DNA from: an uncultured Oscillospiraceae bacterium
Lineage (GTDB): Bacteria; Bacillota; Clostridia; Oscillospirales; Oscillospiraceae
DNA: 42,839 nt
Direction of reading: 5' to 3'
Assembly (NCBI GenBank): GCA_947625945.1
Contig: CANQQI010000004.1
Span: forward strand, 1 to 42,839
Within the stretch, counting starts at the first letter, position 1. Each line of letters begins with the position of its first letter. Under the pieces are notes generated by a model, which made no database searches, was not told the DNA's origin, and saw only the letters and a list, made by a program, of their open reading frames with translations. This document shows positions 33,398-41,669 of this stretch, piece by piece. Made by a program: the position numbers and the translations under genes.

Positions 33398-35821
33398 ATG
33401 AAAACAAGTAAGAAACGCATTGCCCTGCTGTGCCTGGCCGCTATTCTCATCCTGCTGCTGGCGGCCTGCGGCCCGAACACCCCTACCGCGTCTACCGGCG
33501 GCACCACCGCCTCCACCCAGCCGTCCCTGCCGGAGCATTGGAGCGCCACCGAGACCGGCCTTTCCTTTGACGGCGAGACCTGGGACAGCTACTATTTCAG
33601 CGGCGAGACCGTCTCCGATCAGGATTTCCAATACGCCGCCGACGTGACCTTTACCGACGGCGACGCGGGCCTGGCGGCCCTGGTCTTCCAGTCCAATGCC
33701 AACCACGACAGCTGCTATGTGGCCAGCCTCAGCGCTCTGACCGACCGGGCGGAGCTTTATAAGGTGGAAAACGGCCAGCAGATCCCCCTGGGGCGGGAAG
33801 TGGCCGTGGAGGAGCAGAGCACCTACCATATGCAGGTCACCATGATCGACAGCCACATCGCCTTTTTTGTGGACGATACCCTGATTTGCAGCACCGGCGA
33901 CTACATCATGGCCCAGGACCTGGGGCAGAACGATGTTTTGATGTCCGGCCTGTATGGCCTGTGCGCCAGCGACGGCGCCATGACCTTTGAAAACACCGCC
34001 CTCACCGTCTACGACGCCGGCTCCGCCCCGGTCCTCACCAGCCTCTCCCTCCAGGCTCAGAGCGGCGAAGTGGAGCAGGCGGAGAATATGCTCTCCAACG
34101 GATGGTACGTCTATCAGCAGTACGTCTCCAGCGACTGCGACGCCGTGACCATCCAGACCGAGACCGCCGGCGGCGCGGAGGCCCTGATCCTCTCCGCCAC
34201 CGGGGAGGCCGTCACCGGCCCCGCCGCCCTGAACCCGGGGCAGAACCAGTTCCAGATTTTCACCTCCAAGGGCGGGCAGTATCAGCTGGCCTATCGGCTG
34301 AACATTCTCCGCCGGGGCGAGGAGGAATACTATTCCGAGCAATACCGGGATGTGTACCATTTCTCCGTGAAGGAAGGCTGGGGCAACGATCCCAACGGCC
34401 TGTTCAAGCTGGGAGACACCTGGCACCTGTTCTACCAGTTCTACCCCGGCGGCACCGACTGGGGCGCCATGCACTGGGGCCACGCCACCAGCACCGACCT
34501 GATCCACTGGGAGGACAAGGGCATCGCCTTCTATCCCAATGAGTACGGCACCATGTTCTCCGGCTGCGCCGTGGTGGACACAGACAATGTCTCCGGTCTG
34601 TTCGGGGAGAACGGCGGTATCATCCTGTACATCACCGCCAACGGCAACGGCCAGCGGGTCATCGCCGCCTACAGCGAGGACGGGGAGACCTGGAGTTACT
34701 ACCGGGGCAAGAATCCCGACGGCACCCTGAACGGCGACGACGTGCTCATTGACTGGCGGGAGGACCCGGTCCAGTCCGACGCCTTCCGGGACCCCAAGGT
34801 CTTTAAGTACCAGGACACCTGGTTCATGGTGATCGCCGGCGGTATGCTGCGGATCTACTCCACCACCGACCTGATCCACTGGAACCTGGAGTCCACCTAC
34901 AACGGCACCCCCGGCGAGTATGAAAACGCCGCCGGACTGCGGGTGGAGACGGAGTGCCCGGATCTGGTGCGCCTGCCCATCGAGGGAGAGGACGGCTGGA
35001 AATGGGTCCTGAGCTACGGCGGTCGCCGCTACCAGGTGGGCGACTTCACCAACGCCAACGGGAAATGGGAATTTGTGGCGGACCCGGAATATGCCGAGCC
35101 TGTGGCCATGAATTTCGGCAACGATTCCTACGCCGGCATGACCTACTATCTGGGCGACTCCTTCAACGGGGACACCCAGGACCGGGTCATCGTCTGGAAC
35201 TGGATGAACTCCTGGGACTACTGCAACCGGGTGGACGATCTCAGCGGCAACACCCGCTTCAACGGCACCTACAACCTGAATCTGGAGATGAGCCTGGTCC
35301 GGGACAAGGACGGCAAGCTGATTTTGAAGCAGAAGCCGGTGCAGGAATATGCGGAGCAGGTGTTCCCGGAGGAAAATGTGGCGCTGGACACCACCCTGAC
35401 CGTCTCCGGCACCCAGGCCCTGGACTTCCAGGGAGACGCCTACCTGCTGGAGCTGGTCACTACCCCGGATGCGGGGACCACCACGGCGGGGGCCCTGGTA
35501 CGGGTCAATGGGGACAAGTACGTCAGCGTGGAGTATGACTTCACCACGGACACTCTGACCCTGGACCGGAGCAAGCTGGGCGGCTTCTCCTCCTCCATCC
35601 GCTTCTCCCAGGCGGTGACGGAGCAGCGCGCCGACGGCTCCGTGGCCATCCACGTCTATGTGGACAAGGCCAGCGTGGAGGTTTTCTCCGGCGATTACAC
35701 CGCCGCCGGTGCCGCCCTGATCTACCCCGCCGCCGAGAATACCGGCGTATCGGTGTTCTCCGATGGCGGCAGCAGCACCATCCAGGTGAAGATCACCACC
35801 GCCTCCTCCATGTGGGGCTGA
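33398..35821 (+). CDS. Extracellular GH32 fructanase (levanase/inulinase-type) lipoprotein
   Basis: An 807-aa lipoprotein (lipobox LLLAAC). Residues of about 45-215 form a concanavalin-like beta-sandwich module (DVTFTDGDAGLAALVFQS ... YGLCASDGAMTFEN), as seen in front of bacterial levanases and inulinases. A linker domain leads to the GH32 propeller: EGWGNDPNG with nucleophile Asp330, MFSGCAVV, DAFRDPKVF (Asp465) and TECPDLVRL with Glu519. The C-terminal domain ends with VDKASVEVFSGD. The Trp-Gly variant of the first motif is tolerated in the family. It is the last gene of the operon, with GGAGG before the ATG and a terminator behind. It should cut inulin or levan outside the cell and feed the ABC importer. 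Confidence 0.92.
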   Translation: MKTSKKRIALLCLAAILILLLAACGPNTPTASTGGTTASTQPSLPEHWSATETGLSFDGETWDSYYFSGETVSDQDFQYAADVTFTDGDAGLAALVFQSNANHDSCYVASLSALTDRAELYKVENGQQIPLGREVAVEEQSTYHMQVTMIDSHIAFFVDDTLICSTGDYIMAQDLGQNDVLMSGLYGLCASDGAMTFENTALTVYDAGSAPVLTSLSLQAQSGEVEQAENMLSNGWYVYQQYVSSDCDAVTIQTETAGGAEALILSATGEAVTGPAALNPGQNQFQIFTSKGGQYQLAYRLNILRRGEEEYYSEQYRDVYHFSVKEGWGNDPNGLFKLGDTWHLFYQFYPGGTDWGAMHWGHATSTDLIHWEDKGIAFYPNEYGTMFSGCAVVDTDNVSGLFGENGGIILYITANGNGQRVIAAYSEDGETWSYYRGKNPDGTLNGDDVLIDWREDPVQSDAFRDPKVFKYQDTWFMVIAGGMLRIYSTTDLIHWNLESTYNGTPGEYENAAGLRVETECPDLVRLPIEGEDGWKWVLSYGGRRYQVGDFTNANGKWEFVADPEYAEPVAMNFGNDSYAGMTYYLGDSFNGDTQDRVIVWNWMNSWDYCNRVDDLSGNTRFNGTYNLNLEMSLVRDKDGKLILKQKPVQEYAEQVFPEENVALDTTLTVSGTQALDFQGDAYLLELVTTPDAGTTTAGALVRVNGDKYVSVEYDFTTDTLTLDRSKLGGFSSSIRFSQAVTEQRADGSVAIHVYVDKASVEVFSGDYTAAGAALIYPAAENTGVSVFSDGGSSTIQVKITTASSMWG

Positions 35822-35860
35822 GCGGCCAAAAGGCACGAAGCACAGTAAAATAAAGTACGT

Positions 35861-35892
35861 CCCTCCGGCGAAAGCCGGAGGGATGCGCTTTT
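35861..35892 (+). terminator. Terminator of the fructan operon
   Basis: A perfect 9-bp stem CCCTCCGGC/GCCGGAGGG with a GAAA tetraloop, followed by ATGCGCTTTTG; the T-run is short and displaced by six bases. Confidence 0.65.
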
Positions 35893-35926
35893 GTGGCACC
35901 CAGGTGACAGTCTATCGGAAAACCCC

Positions 35927-35955
35927 TTGCATCCGGCGGAAAGCTGTTTTATAAT
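35927..35955 (+). promoter_or_regulatory. sigma-A promoter of tcdA
   Basis: TTGCAT (35927-35932) and TATAAT (35950-35955), 17 bp apart; leader of about 82 nt. Confidence 0.7.
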
Positions 35956-36043
35956 AGCGTTGAGAAAAACATGAGGCGGGCACGCAAGGGTGGGAAGCGC
36001 CCCGGCAGTGGTCTGCGCTAATGAAATCCTGCAAGGAGAAACT

Positions 36044-36802
36044 ATGCTGAATCAATTTTCAAGAACCGAGCTTCTGTTTGGGAAAGAGGCCATGGACCGG
36101 CTGGCGGCGGCCCGGGTGGCGGTATTTGGGATCGGCGGCGTCGGCGGTTACGCGGTGGAGGCCTTGGCCCGCTCCGGCATTGGCGCTCTTGACCTGATCG
36201 ACGACGACCGGGTGTGCCTGACCAACCTAAACCGGCAGCTCCACGCCACCTGGAAAACCATGGGCCAGTACAAGGTGGACGCGGCCGCCCAGCGGATTCG
36301 GGACATTGCGCCGGAGGTCCGGGTCACCACCTACAAGACCTTTTACACCCCCGACACGGCGGCGCAATTTGATTTTTCCCAGTACGATTATATTGTCGAC
36401 GCCATCGACACCGTGACGGGAAAGATCGCCCTGGCGGTGCACGCGGCCCAGACGGGGAAGCCCATCATCAGCTCCATGGGCGCCGGCAACAAGCTGGACC
36501 CGACGGCCTTCCAGGTGGCGGACATTTACAGCACCTCCGTCTGCCCCCTGGCCCGGGTCATGCGGCGGGAACTGAAAAAGCGGGGCATTCCCAAGCTGAA
36601 GGTGGTCTATTCCCGGGAGCCCCCCATGACGCCCAGGGTTGAGGCAGTTCTCGACTGCCAAGAAGAGGGCGATCGTTCCCCAGACACGGTCCGAGGCGGC
36701 GGAAGCCGGCGGCAGATCCCGGGGAGCAACGCCTTCGTCCCGGCGGCGGCGGGTCTGATCCTGGCCGGAGAGGTCGTGAAGGACCTGGCGGGAATCGGTT
36801 GA
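36044..36802 (+). CDS. tcdA: tRNA threonylcarbamoyladenosine dehydratase TcdA
   Basis: A 252-aa ThiF/E1-like protein. The nucleotide-binding motif FGIGGVGGYAVEALARSG, then LIDDDRVCLTNLNRQLHA and the adenylation-site region DAIDTVTGK, SSMGAGNKLDP are diagnostic of TcdA (CsdL/YgdL). The enzyme adenylates t6A37 of tRNAs and cyclises it to ct6A. ATG 36044 follows AAGGAG; an earlier in-frame ATG (35990) has no ribosome binding site. It is monocistronic by its own promoter, and its stop codon lies inside the -35 box of degV. Confidence 0.88.
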   Translation: MLNQFSRTELLFGKEAMDRLAAARVAVFGIGGVGGYAVEALARSGIGALDLIDDDRVCLTNLNRQLHATWKTMGQYKVDAAAQRIRDIAPEVRVTTYKTFYTPDTAAQFDFSQYDYIVDAIDTVTGKIALAVHAAQTGKPIISSMGAGNKLDPTAFQVADIYSTSVCPLARVMRRELKKRGIPKLKVVYSREPPMTPRVEAVLDCQEEGDRSPDTVRGGGSRRQIPGSNAFVPAAAGLILAGEVVKDLAGIG

Positions 36803-36827
36803 CAAGGCGATTGATCCCGGTTATAAT
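36799..36827 (+). promoter_or_regulatory. Consensus sigma-A promoter of degV
   Basis: TTGACA (36799-36804) and TATAAT (36822-36827) with 17 bp spacing, a fully consensus promoter. The -35 box contains the TGA stop of tcdA. Confidence 0.85.
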
Positions 36828-36862
36828 GAACAAAAAAGCCGGAAAGAAAGGAAGCATGGCGC

Positions 36863-37705
36863 ATGAAAATCAAAATCACGGCGGACAGCACCTGTGATCT
36901 GACCCCGGAGCTGATCCAAAAATACAACATTACCATCACACCCCTGTCTGTCTCCTGCGGCGGCGAGAGCTTCCACGATGGGGTGGATATCACGCCGGAT
37001 GAAATCTACGCGAAAAACGCCGAGACCGGCCAGCTGGCCTCCACCGCGGCGGTGAACATTCAGGAGTACATCACGGTCTTTTCCCAGGCTTTGAAGGAAT
37101 ATGACGCGGTGATCCATTTCACCATCAGCAGCGCCATGTCTGCCTGCTATCAAAATGCCTGTACCGCGGCGGAGGAGACGGGGAATGTGTGGGTCGTGGA
37201 CAGCCGGAATCTGTCCACGGGCATCGCCCATCTGGTTTTGGACGCCTGCGACATGGCCCAAGCCGGAATGGCCCCTCAGGACATCCACCAAGAGCTGGAG
37301 CGCCGCCGGGAGAAGCTGGACGTGAGCTTCATCGTGGACACCCTGGAATATCTGCGCAAGGGAGGCCGCTGCACAGCGGTGGCCGCCTTCGGCGCCAATC
37401 TCCTAAAGCTCCATCCCTGCATCTATGTGAAGGACGGGGAAATGGGCGTTGGCAAAAAGTACCGGGGCAAGCTGGAGAGCTGCCTCCTGTCCTATGTGAA
37501 GGACAAGCTGGCGGATCCCTCCACCGTGGACACCAAGCGGATCTTTATCACCGATTCCGGTGTGGAGGAGCGCATCCGGGCGTCGGTGGAACAGGCGGTT
37601 CGGGAGCTGGTCCCCTTTGAGGAAGTCATTCATACCCGTGCCGGCTGCACGGTTTCCTGCCACTGCGGCCCCGGCACCCTGGGCATTCTGTTCTACAGAA
37701 AATAA
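36863..37705 (+). CDS. degV: DegV family protein (fatty-acid-binding, FakB-like)
   Basis: A 280-aa DegV-family protein: KITADSTCDLTPELI at the start, ITPLSVSCGG, the conserved STAAVNIQEY and TISSAMSACYQNA segments around the lipid head-group site, and SFIVDTLEYLRKGGR in the second half. Family members hold a fatty acid and serve as FakB partners of the kinase FakA for phospholipid synthesis. No fakA is in the window. AAAGGAAG precedes the ATG at a long spacing. Monocistronic. Confidence 0.9.
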   Translation: MKIKITADSTCDLTPELIQKYNITITPLSVSCGGESFHDGVDITPDEIYAKNAETGQLASTAAVNIQEYITVFSQALKEYDAVIHFTISSAMSACYQNACTAAEETGNVWVVDSRNLSTGIAHLVLDACDMAQAGMAPQDIHQELERRREKLDVSFIVDTLEYLRKGGRCTAVAAFGANLLKLHPCIYVKDGEMGVGKKYRGKLESCLLSYVKDKLADPSTVDTKRIFITDSGVEERIRASVEQAVRELVPFEEVIHTRAGCTVSCHCGPGTLGILFYRK

Positions 37706-37739
37706 GGGGCTTTCGGCAATGCCCAGGCGCGAAATCGCC

Positions 37740-37768
37740 TTGACACCGCGGGCCCGGAACGGTACAAT
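37740..37768 (+). promoter_or_regulatory. sigma-A promoter of the flavodoxin-fold gene
   Basis: TTGACA (37740-37745) and TACAAT (37763-37768) with 17 bp spacing, about 30 nt before the ATG. Confidence 0.8.
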
Positions 37769-37798
37769 GAAGACCGAAACCAATCAAGGAGGGGTATG

Positions 37799-38410
37799 AT
37801 GAAGGTACTGCTCATCAACGGCAGCCCCCACAAGCAGGGCTGCACCTATACGGCTCTGGCGGAGGCGGCTAGGGCTCTGGAAGGCATGGGCATCGAGACG
37901 GAAATCTACCAGCTGGGGGCCGGGCCGGTGCAGCCCTGCAACGGCTGTGGCGGCTGCCGGAAGCTGGGAAAATGCGTCTTTGACGACGGCGTGAATGAGA
38001 TCGCCGCCCGGGCGGACAGCTTTGACGGCCTGATCGTCGGCGCGCCGGTGTACTACGGCGGGCCCTGCGGGCAGATCCAGTGCTTCCTGGACAGGCTGTT
38101 TTACAGCGCCGCGGGGCGTCTGGCGGGGAAGCCCGCCGCGGCGGTGGTGTCCTGCCGGCGGGGCGGGGCCTCGGCGGCCTTCCAGCGGCTCAATATGTAT
38201 TTCCAAATGTGCAACATGCCGGTGGTTTCCAGCCAGTACTGGAACCAGGTCCACGGCAACACCCCCCAGGAGGTGCAACAGGATCTGGAGGGTCTGCAAA
38301 CCATGCGCACCCTGGCCCAGAATATGGCCTTCCTGCTGAAATGCCGGGCCGGGTCGGGGGAACCCCTGCCGGTCTACGAGCCCAAGACCGCCACCAACTT
38401 CATTCGATAA
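37799..38410 (+). CDS. Flavodoxin-fold NAD(P)H-dependent oxidoreductase
   Basis: About 203 aa. The N-terminus KVLLINGSPHKQGCTYTAL is the FMN phosphate-binding loop of the NADPH-dependent FMN reductase/flavodoxin-like family. A C-x-x-C-x-x-C cluster (PCNGCGGCRKLGKCVF, about residues 42-57) matches the iron-sulfur flavoprotein-like subgroup, and GAPVYYGGPCGQIQCFLDR is the second flavin loop. Two ATGs are adjacent (37796 and 37799); the second has the better 6-nt spacing from AAGGAGG. The family transfers electrons to quinones, azo compounds or drugs; the substrate cannot be deduced. Confidence 0.85.
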   Translation: MKVLLINGSPHKQGCTYTALAEAARALEGMGIETEIYQLGAGPVQPCNGCGGCRKLGKCVFDDGVNEIAARADSFDGLIVGAPVYYGGPCGQIQCFLDRLFYSAAGRLAGKPAAAVVSCRRGGASAAFQRLNMYFQMCNMPVVSSQYWNQVHGNTPQEVQQDLEGLQTMRTLAQNMAFLLKCRAGSGEPLPVYEPKTATNFIR

Positions 38411-38424
38411 GGATTCTATGATCA

Positions 38425-38460
38425 AAAAAGGGGTCAGGCGCATCGCCTGACCCCTTTTTT
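38425..38460 (+). terminator. Bidirectional Rho-independent terminator
   Basis: Long perfect stem AAAAAGGGGTCAGGCG with its complement (38444-38459) and a CAT loop, with runs of T on the plus and, by symmetry, on the minus strand. It separates the flavodoxin gene from the convergent RNA-repair operon. The 38461-38553 gap holds nothing else. Confidence 0.88.
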
Positions 38461-38553
38461 AGATTTACAAGTCCATCACAAAACCGCAAAAACGATGATC
38501 CGTAGGACCGGCGGCGCGGATCTCATGAGGCCGGATGTGAAGATGCTTACTCT

Positions 38554-39723
38554 TTAAACGCAGAGCCATTGGACCTCCCGCGCCTCGTCCGGCGCCGGGG
38601 GAGAGAGCTTCGCAATTAGCGCGCGGATCACGTTTTCCGGCACCCGCTCACGCCGGGCGGCGTTACGGCGAATATTTTCTTCCAGCGCCGTCTCCAGATA
38701 CACGATCCTCGTCCACGCCCCGTAGGCGTGGATCAGCTCCAGGGGCCTGCGGCGTGCCTCCGCCGTCACGTTGGTAGCGTTCCAGACGAAGGGTTCCCGG
38801 CAGCGAAGATGCTCCCGGGCCCGGCGTTTGGCCTCCTCCGCTACAGGCCCCTGGTTGTCTGTGGGGGCGATGTTCAGTTCCCGGCGGATGTCGTCCAGGG
38901 AGACGACCGGCAGATCGGGGCAATTCTGGGAGATCCAGGTGTCCTTGCCCGCGCCTGGAAGGCCGGAGAGCAGAATAACAGGTCCCCAGCGGTCATCGTA
39001 AAGCGGAACCTCCGGCGGCACATCCCGCCCGGAAAGATAGGAAAACCGGGTGTGCCCATCGGGGAAGGGGTACGGCGCGGAGAGGCACCCCGCCTCCTCC
39101 GCCAGCAGTCGGCAGAACTGGACGCGGTCCACCTGTTCCGCCCGGTCCGAGCATAGCTTCCCCTCGGCGTCGGCCTCAGCGAGAACACAGAGCCGTTCAA
39201 AGGAAAACGCCGGCGCCAGAGCCCCCGCTTCCGAGACAGACCGGAGTTTCCGACCGGGCTCTGCGTCGTCTACAACGTGGAGCGGCAGGGCGTGGCGGCG
39301 TATAAAAGCGCAGACCGCTTCCCGAAACCGGATTTTTTCCGGGGTGCCGCAGAGCCCCAGCCCGGTCCACAAAAGCTCCCGGGCCATTTTCTCCCCCACG
39401 GCGGCATGATTGGGGCTGGTCCAGCTTCCGTTCTCCCACCGGGTCGCCCGAGTCTTTCCAATATCGTGAAGGAGCGCGGCGGTAAAGAGGACGCTGCGCT
39501 CTCCCTCGTCAAGGACGCGAAAGCCGTCCAGCCCGGCAAGGGCCTGGCAGACCATTTTCGTGTGCGCCCACACATCCCCTTCCCCATGGTAGGCGGGATT
39601 CTGCGGCGTCTTTTCCATTTCTCCGGCATAAAACGCCAGGCTGGATTGACAAATCCGGTCCCAATCTATGCGCCATTCCGGCGGCGCAGGCGTCAGCTCC
39701 CGGATCTGTTCAATGCCGTCCAT
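38554..39723 (-). CDS. HD-Pnk: HD-domain phosphoesterase fused to polynucleotide 5'-kinase
   Basis: A 389-aa two-domain protein. The N-terminal HD domain has His54, HD pair His86-Asp87 (LLHDIGK), His106 and a later Asp (about 185), a complete metal site. The C-terminal P-loop kinase has GLPGAGKDT (254-262), LDDIR (about 276-280), NATNVT and a basic lid RRERVPENVIR, as in T4 Pnk-type kinases. This order is that of the characterised Runella HD-Pnk, whose HD part removes 2',3'-cyclic or 3'-phosphates and whose kinase phosphorylates 5'-OH ends. It therefore likely heals broken RNA (or DNA) ends. It is third in the operon; its ATG shares one base with the ligase stop (TGATG). Confidence 0.85.
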   Translation of the reverse strand: MDGIEQIRELTPAPPEWRIDWDRICQSSLAFYAGEMEKTPQNPAYHGEGDVWAHTKMVCQALAGLDGFRVLDEGERSVLFTAALLHDIGKTRATRWENGSWTSPNHAAVGEKMARELLWTGLGLCGTPEKIRFREAVCAFIRRHALPLHVVDDAEPGRKLRSVSEAGALAPAFSFERLCVLAEADAEGKLCSDRAEQVDRVQFCRLLAEEAGCLSAPYPFPDGHTRFSYLSGRDVPPEVPLYDDRWGPVILLSGLPGAGKDTWISQNCPDLPVVSLDDIRRELNIAPTDNQGPVAEEAKRRAREHLRCREPFVWNATNVTAEARRRPLELIHAYGAWTRIVYLETALEENIRRNAARRERVPENVIRALIAKLSPPAPDEAREVQWLCV

Positions 39724-40532
39724 CAGCCGTCCCTCCCGGGAAGCGCGGGCAGGTACAAATCCTTCACCGGCACCGCCAGCAGGTTGGGCACAATGGGCTG
39801 GCTCTGCCAGTGGGTATTCACAGCCTGGACCGCCTGACAGAAGGTCGGGCGCACAAATTTCAACCGCTCCGTCACCTTCCCGTCCTCCTCGATCTTGAGA
39901 TACAGTCCCTCCATCATCGTGCCGCCCGCAAAGCTCTGCTTCTCCGGGTCAAGGCCCTCTTTTTTGCAGGAGGTGACAAAGGAGGCTCTGGGGTCGTCGC
40001 TGATATATCGGGACCGGCCAAGATGGCTCAGAAGCGCCTCCCGGTCAGAAAACACGCCCTCCGCAAGCACGGGCACGGAGACCACCGGCAAGGTACGCAA
40101 CATCTCCTGCCGGGTGCCGGTGTCGAAAAAGATGCCCGTTTCCCGGTCCAGAATGTCAAATTCCAGAAAATAGTGGGGGAGCCTGTCATAAAAGACCGTG
40201 TGTTTGGCATACATCCACTCCCCATACAGGATATACCGGGAGCCCAGCACCCGGTAGAAGGCATCTCTGTGGACCTGGGCCCACTGCTTGAAAAGATTGT
40301 AGTGCCGCTCGCCCCAGCCTCCGTCCAGGTAGTGGCCACGGCTCTGGAGGAGCAGTCTCCCCTCCCCGTCAAAGGAAATGGCGGTGTTGGCCCCGTCGCA
40401 CTTCTCCTCCACTACCAGATGCCTGCCCGCAATGAGGGAAAAGGGGATCTGGCTCAGGTCCTCATCCCCCGGCTGAAGGCGGGAACCCTCCAGGTGGGGC
40501 GTCCGGGGATATTTTATAATTTCAAATTCCAA
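39723..40532 (-). CDS. ATP-dependent RNA ligase (Rnl2/PF09414-like)
   Basis: A 269-aa nucleotidyltransferase. Motif I EEKCDGAN supplies the adenylated Lys44; motif III ILYGEW, motif IIIa FLEFDILD, motif IV MMEGLYLKI and motif V RLKFVRP are all present in order, with no OB-fold or DNA-binding additions. This is the minimal RNA ligase plan. The chosen start is TTG at 40532, one base after the methyltransferase stop and 6 nt after GGAGG located inside that gene; more upstream starts would overlap and lack a site. It would seal 5'-phosphate and 3'-OH ends produced by the HD-Pnk encoded immediately downstream. Confidence 0.88.
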   Translation of the reverse strand: MEFEIIKYPRTPHLEGSRLQPGDEDLSQIPFSLIAGRHLVVEEKCDGANTAISFDGEGRLLLQSRGHYLDGGWGERHYNLFKQWAQVHRDAFYRVLGSRYILYGEWMYAKHTVFYDRLPHYFLEFDILDRETGIFFDTGTRQEMLRTLPVVSVPVLAEGVFSDREALLSHLGRSRYISDDPRASFVTSCKKEGLDPEKQSFAGGTMMEGLYLKIEEDGKVTERLKFVRPTFCQAVQAVNTHWQSQPIVPNLLAVPVKDLYLPALPGRDG

Positions 40533-40533
40533 A

Positions 40534-41229
40534 TCAGTCCTCCACGTTGGCAAACAGCGCCAGATGGTCCGGGACTCCGGAAAAATGGAGCCTCGTGCAG
40601 CCCGCGTTTGTGAAAAGCTCTGTGAGCCTGGGTTTTGTCAGCAAATGGATATGCTCCGGGTTGTTGTCCGGCTTGGAGGGCACGGTGACAAGGACGCATT
40701 TTTTCGCCATGGCCACGGCGGCGCACACCGCGCTCTGAACATCCGGGATATGCTCCAAAACCTCCAGCATCGTCACCACATCTACGCTTCGTTCCGGCAT
40801 GGGCCGGGAGCAGATGTCGGCCATCCTGACGTCCAGCCGCGTAAGGCCTCCGCACCGAAGATCCTCCAGAAATTCCACGCGGTAAGGCAGAAGATCCAGA
40901 GCCGTGACGGGGCAGTTCGGGAAAGCGTCCAGAAAGGGAAACAGAAAAACGCCCCGGCCGCTGCCCACGTCCAGAAGGCTCTCCGGCCCGATCCCCCGGA
41001 GATACCCCAGCATCAGTTTCACCCTGGGCATATCCTCGTGGCCCCGTTTGAAGCGGTAGAGCTTCACGCCCCATTCCCGGCCCAGATCCAAGAGCCGGTC
41101 CGTATCCTCCTGCCCCAGCGCATCCAGCGGCGTCTCCAAAAGCTCCGGGGGGAGCTGTCTTCCCTCTCGGACAGCCTGTCCGCGCACTGCGGAAGCAGCA
41201 AGAGTCTGGTAAAGTTCCCTGTATTCCAC
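40534..41229 (-). CDS. SAM-dependent methyltransferase of the RNA-repair operon (possibly Hen1-like)
   Basis: A 231-aa class I methyltransferase. Motif I LLDVGSGRG (85-93) and the acidic ALDLLP strand bind SAM; the post-motif EVLEH (156-160) and PEHIH (191-195) follow. An E-x-x-E-H plus downstream His arrangement is the metal-binding pattern of Hen1, the 3'-terminal 2'-O-methyltransferase of the bacterial Pnkp/Hen1 RNA repair pair; however, EVLEH also occurs in ordinary Methyltransf_11 proteins. GTG 41229 follows GGAGG by 7 nt. It is first in the operon, 1 nt before the RNA ligase start, so coupled expression is certain in design. Role in marking repaired RNA is inference. A weak TTGACT/TACAAT pair with too long spacing (20 bp) lies upstream. 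Confidence 0.75.
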   Translation of the reverse strand: MEYRELYQTLAASAVRGQAVREGRQLPPELLETPLDALGQEDTDRLLDLGREWGVKLYRFKRGHEDMPRVKLMLGYLRGIGPESLLDVGSGRGVFLFPFLDAFPNCPVTALDLLPYRVEFLEDLRCGGLTRLDVRMADICSRPMPERSVDVVTMLEVLEHIPDVQSAVCAAVAMAKKCVLVTVPSKPDNNPEHIHLLTKPRLTELFTNAGCTRLHFSGVPDHLALFANVED

Positions 41230-41669
41230 CGGCGCACCTCCATACCATTCGGCTTTTTGCCCGCTTCGCCGGGCAGCGGATTCCGGCTTCCCGCTGTCAT
41301 CGGGTCCTGGGTCTTCGCGGTCCGCTTTTATTTTTTATTGTATGACATTCCCTTACCCGCAAAGTCAAGGTCGTTTCTAAATGCTCTTCCCAGACACGCC
41401 TATTTCCCTTTTCTATCTCCTTTATATAGCCCGTCGCCGAAGATCTCCCTAGTCGAAGGATCGAAAGACAGCGCCACAAAGTAAAACGGTCCTGTCAAAG
41501 CCTTGGGGTCAGGCAGCGCGCCTGGCCCCAAGGATGCAGTGTTAGAGGCCGAAATCCTTATGAAAGCCCCGCCAAATGCGGCGAAGGAAGAAGCCCTCTC
41601 CGCGGTCAGAATTCTATGCGGACGTCACAATTCTGCCGCAGGCCGTCCGGCAAAATCGGAGCGTTTCAT
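41230..41669. other. Intergenic region between the RNA-repair operon and htpG
   Basis: About 440 bp without a supported gene. It contains a GCCCG-type small inverted repeat near 41260-41280, an AT-rich stretch (41328-41420) that should hold the promoter of the RNA-repair operon, and a long hairpin at 41501-41533. Short open frames here have no ribosome binding site. Confidence 0.6.
41501..41533 (-). terminator. Long hairpin downstream of htpG (probable terminator)
   Basis: CCTTGGGG-T-CAGGC pairs with GCCTG-G-CCCCAAGG (one T-G wobble), 14 pairs with a 5-nt loop. On the minus strand it is followed by CTTTGAC, a weak T-run, so termination efficiency is doubtful. Confidence 0.45.

Noticed and set aside
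32306-35899. Minus-strand open frame of about 1,200 codons
   Set aside because: Shadow of the GH32, fructokinase and fructanase genes, which have all their catalytic motifs on the plus strand.
41230-41669. Toxin or small gene upstream of the RNA-repair operon
   Set aside because: Short frames here lack start signals and recognisable motifs, so no toxin partner can be claimed.
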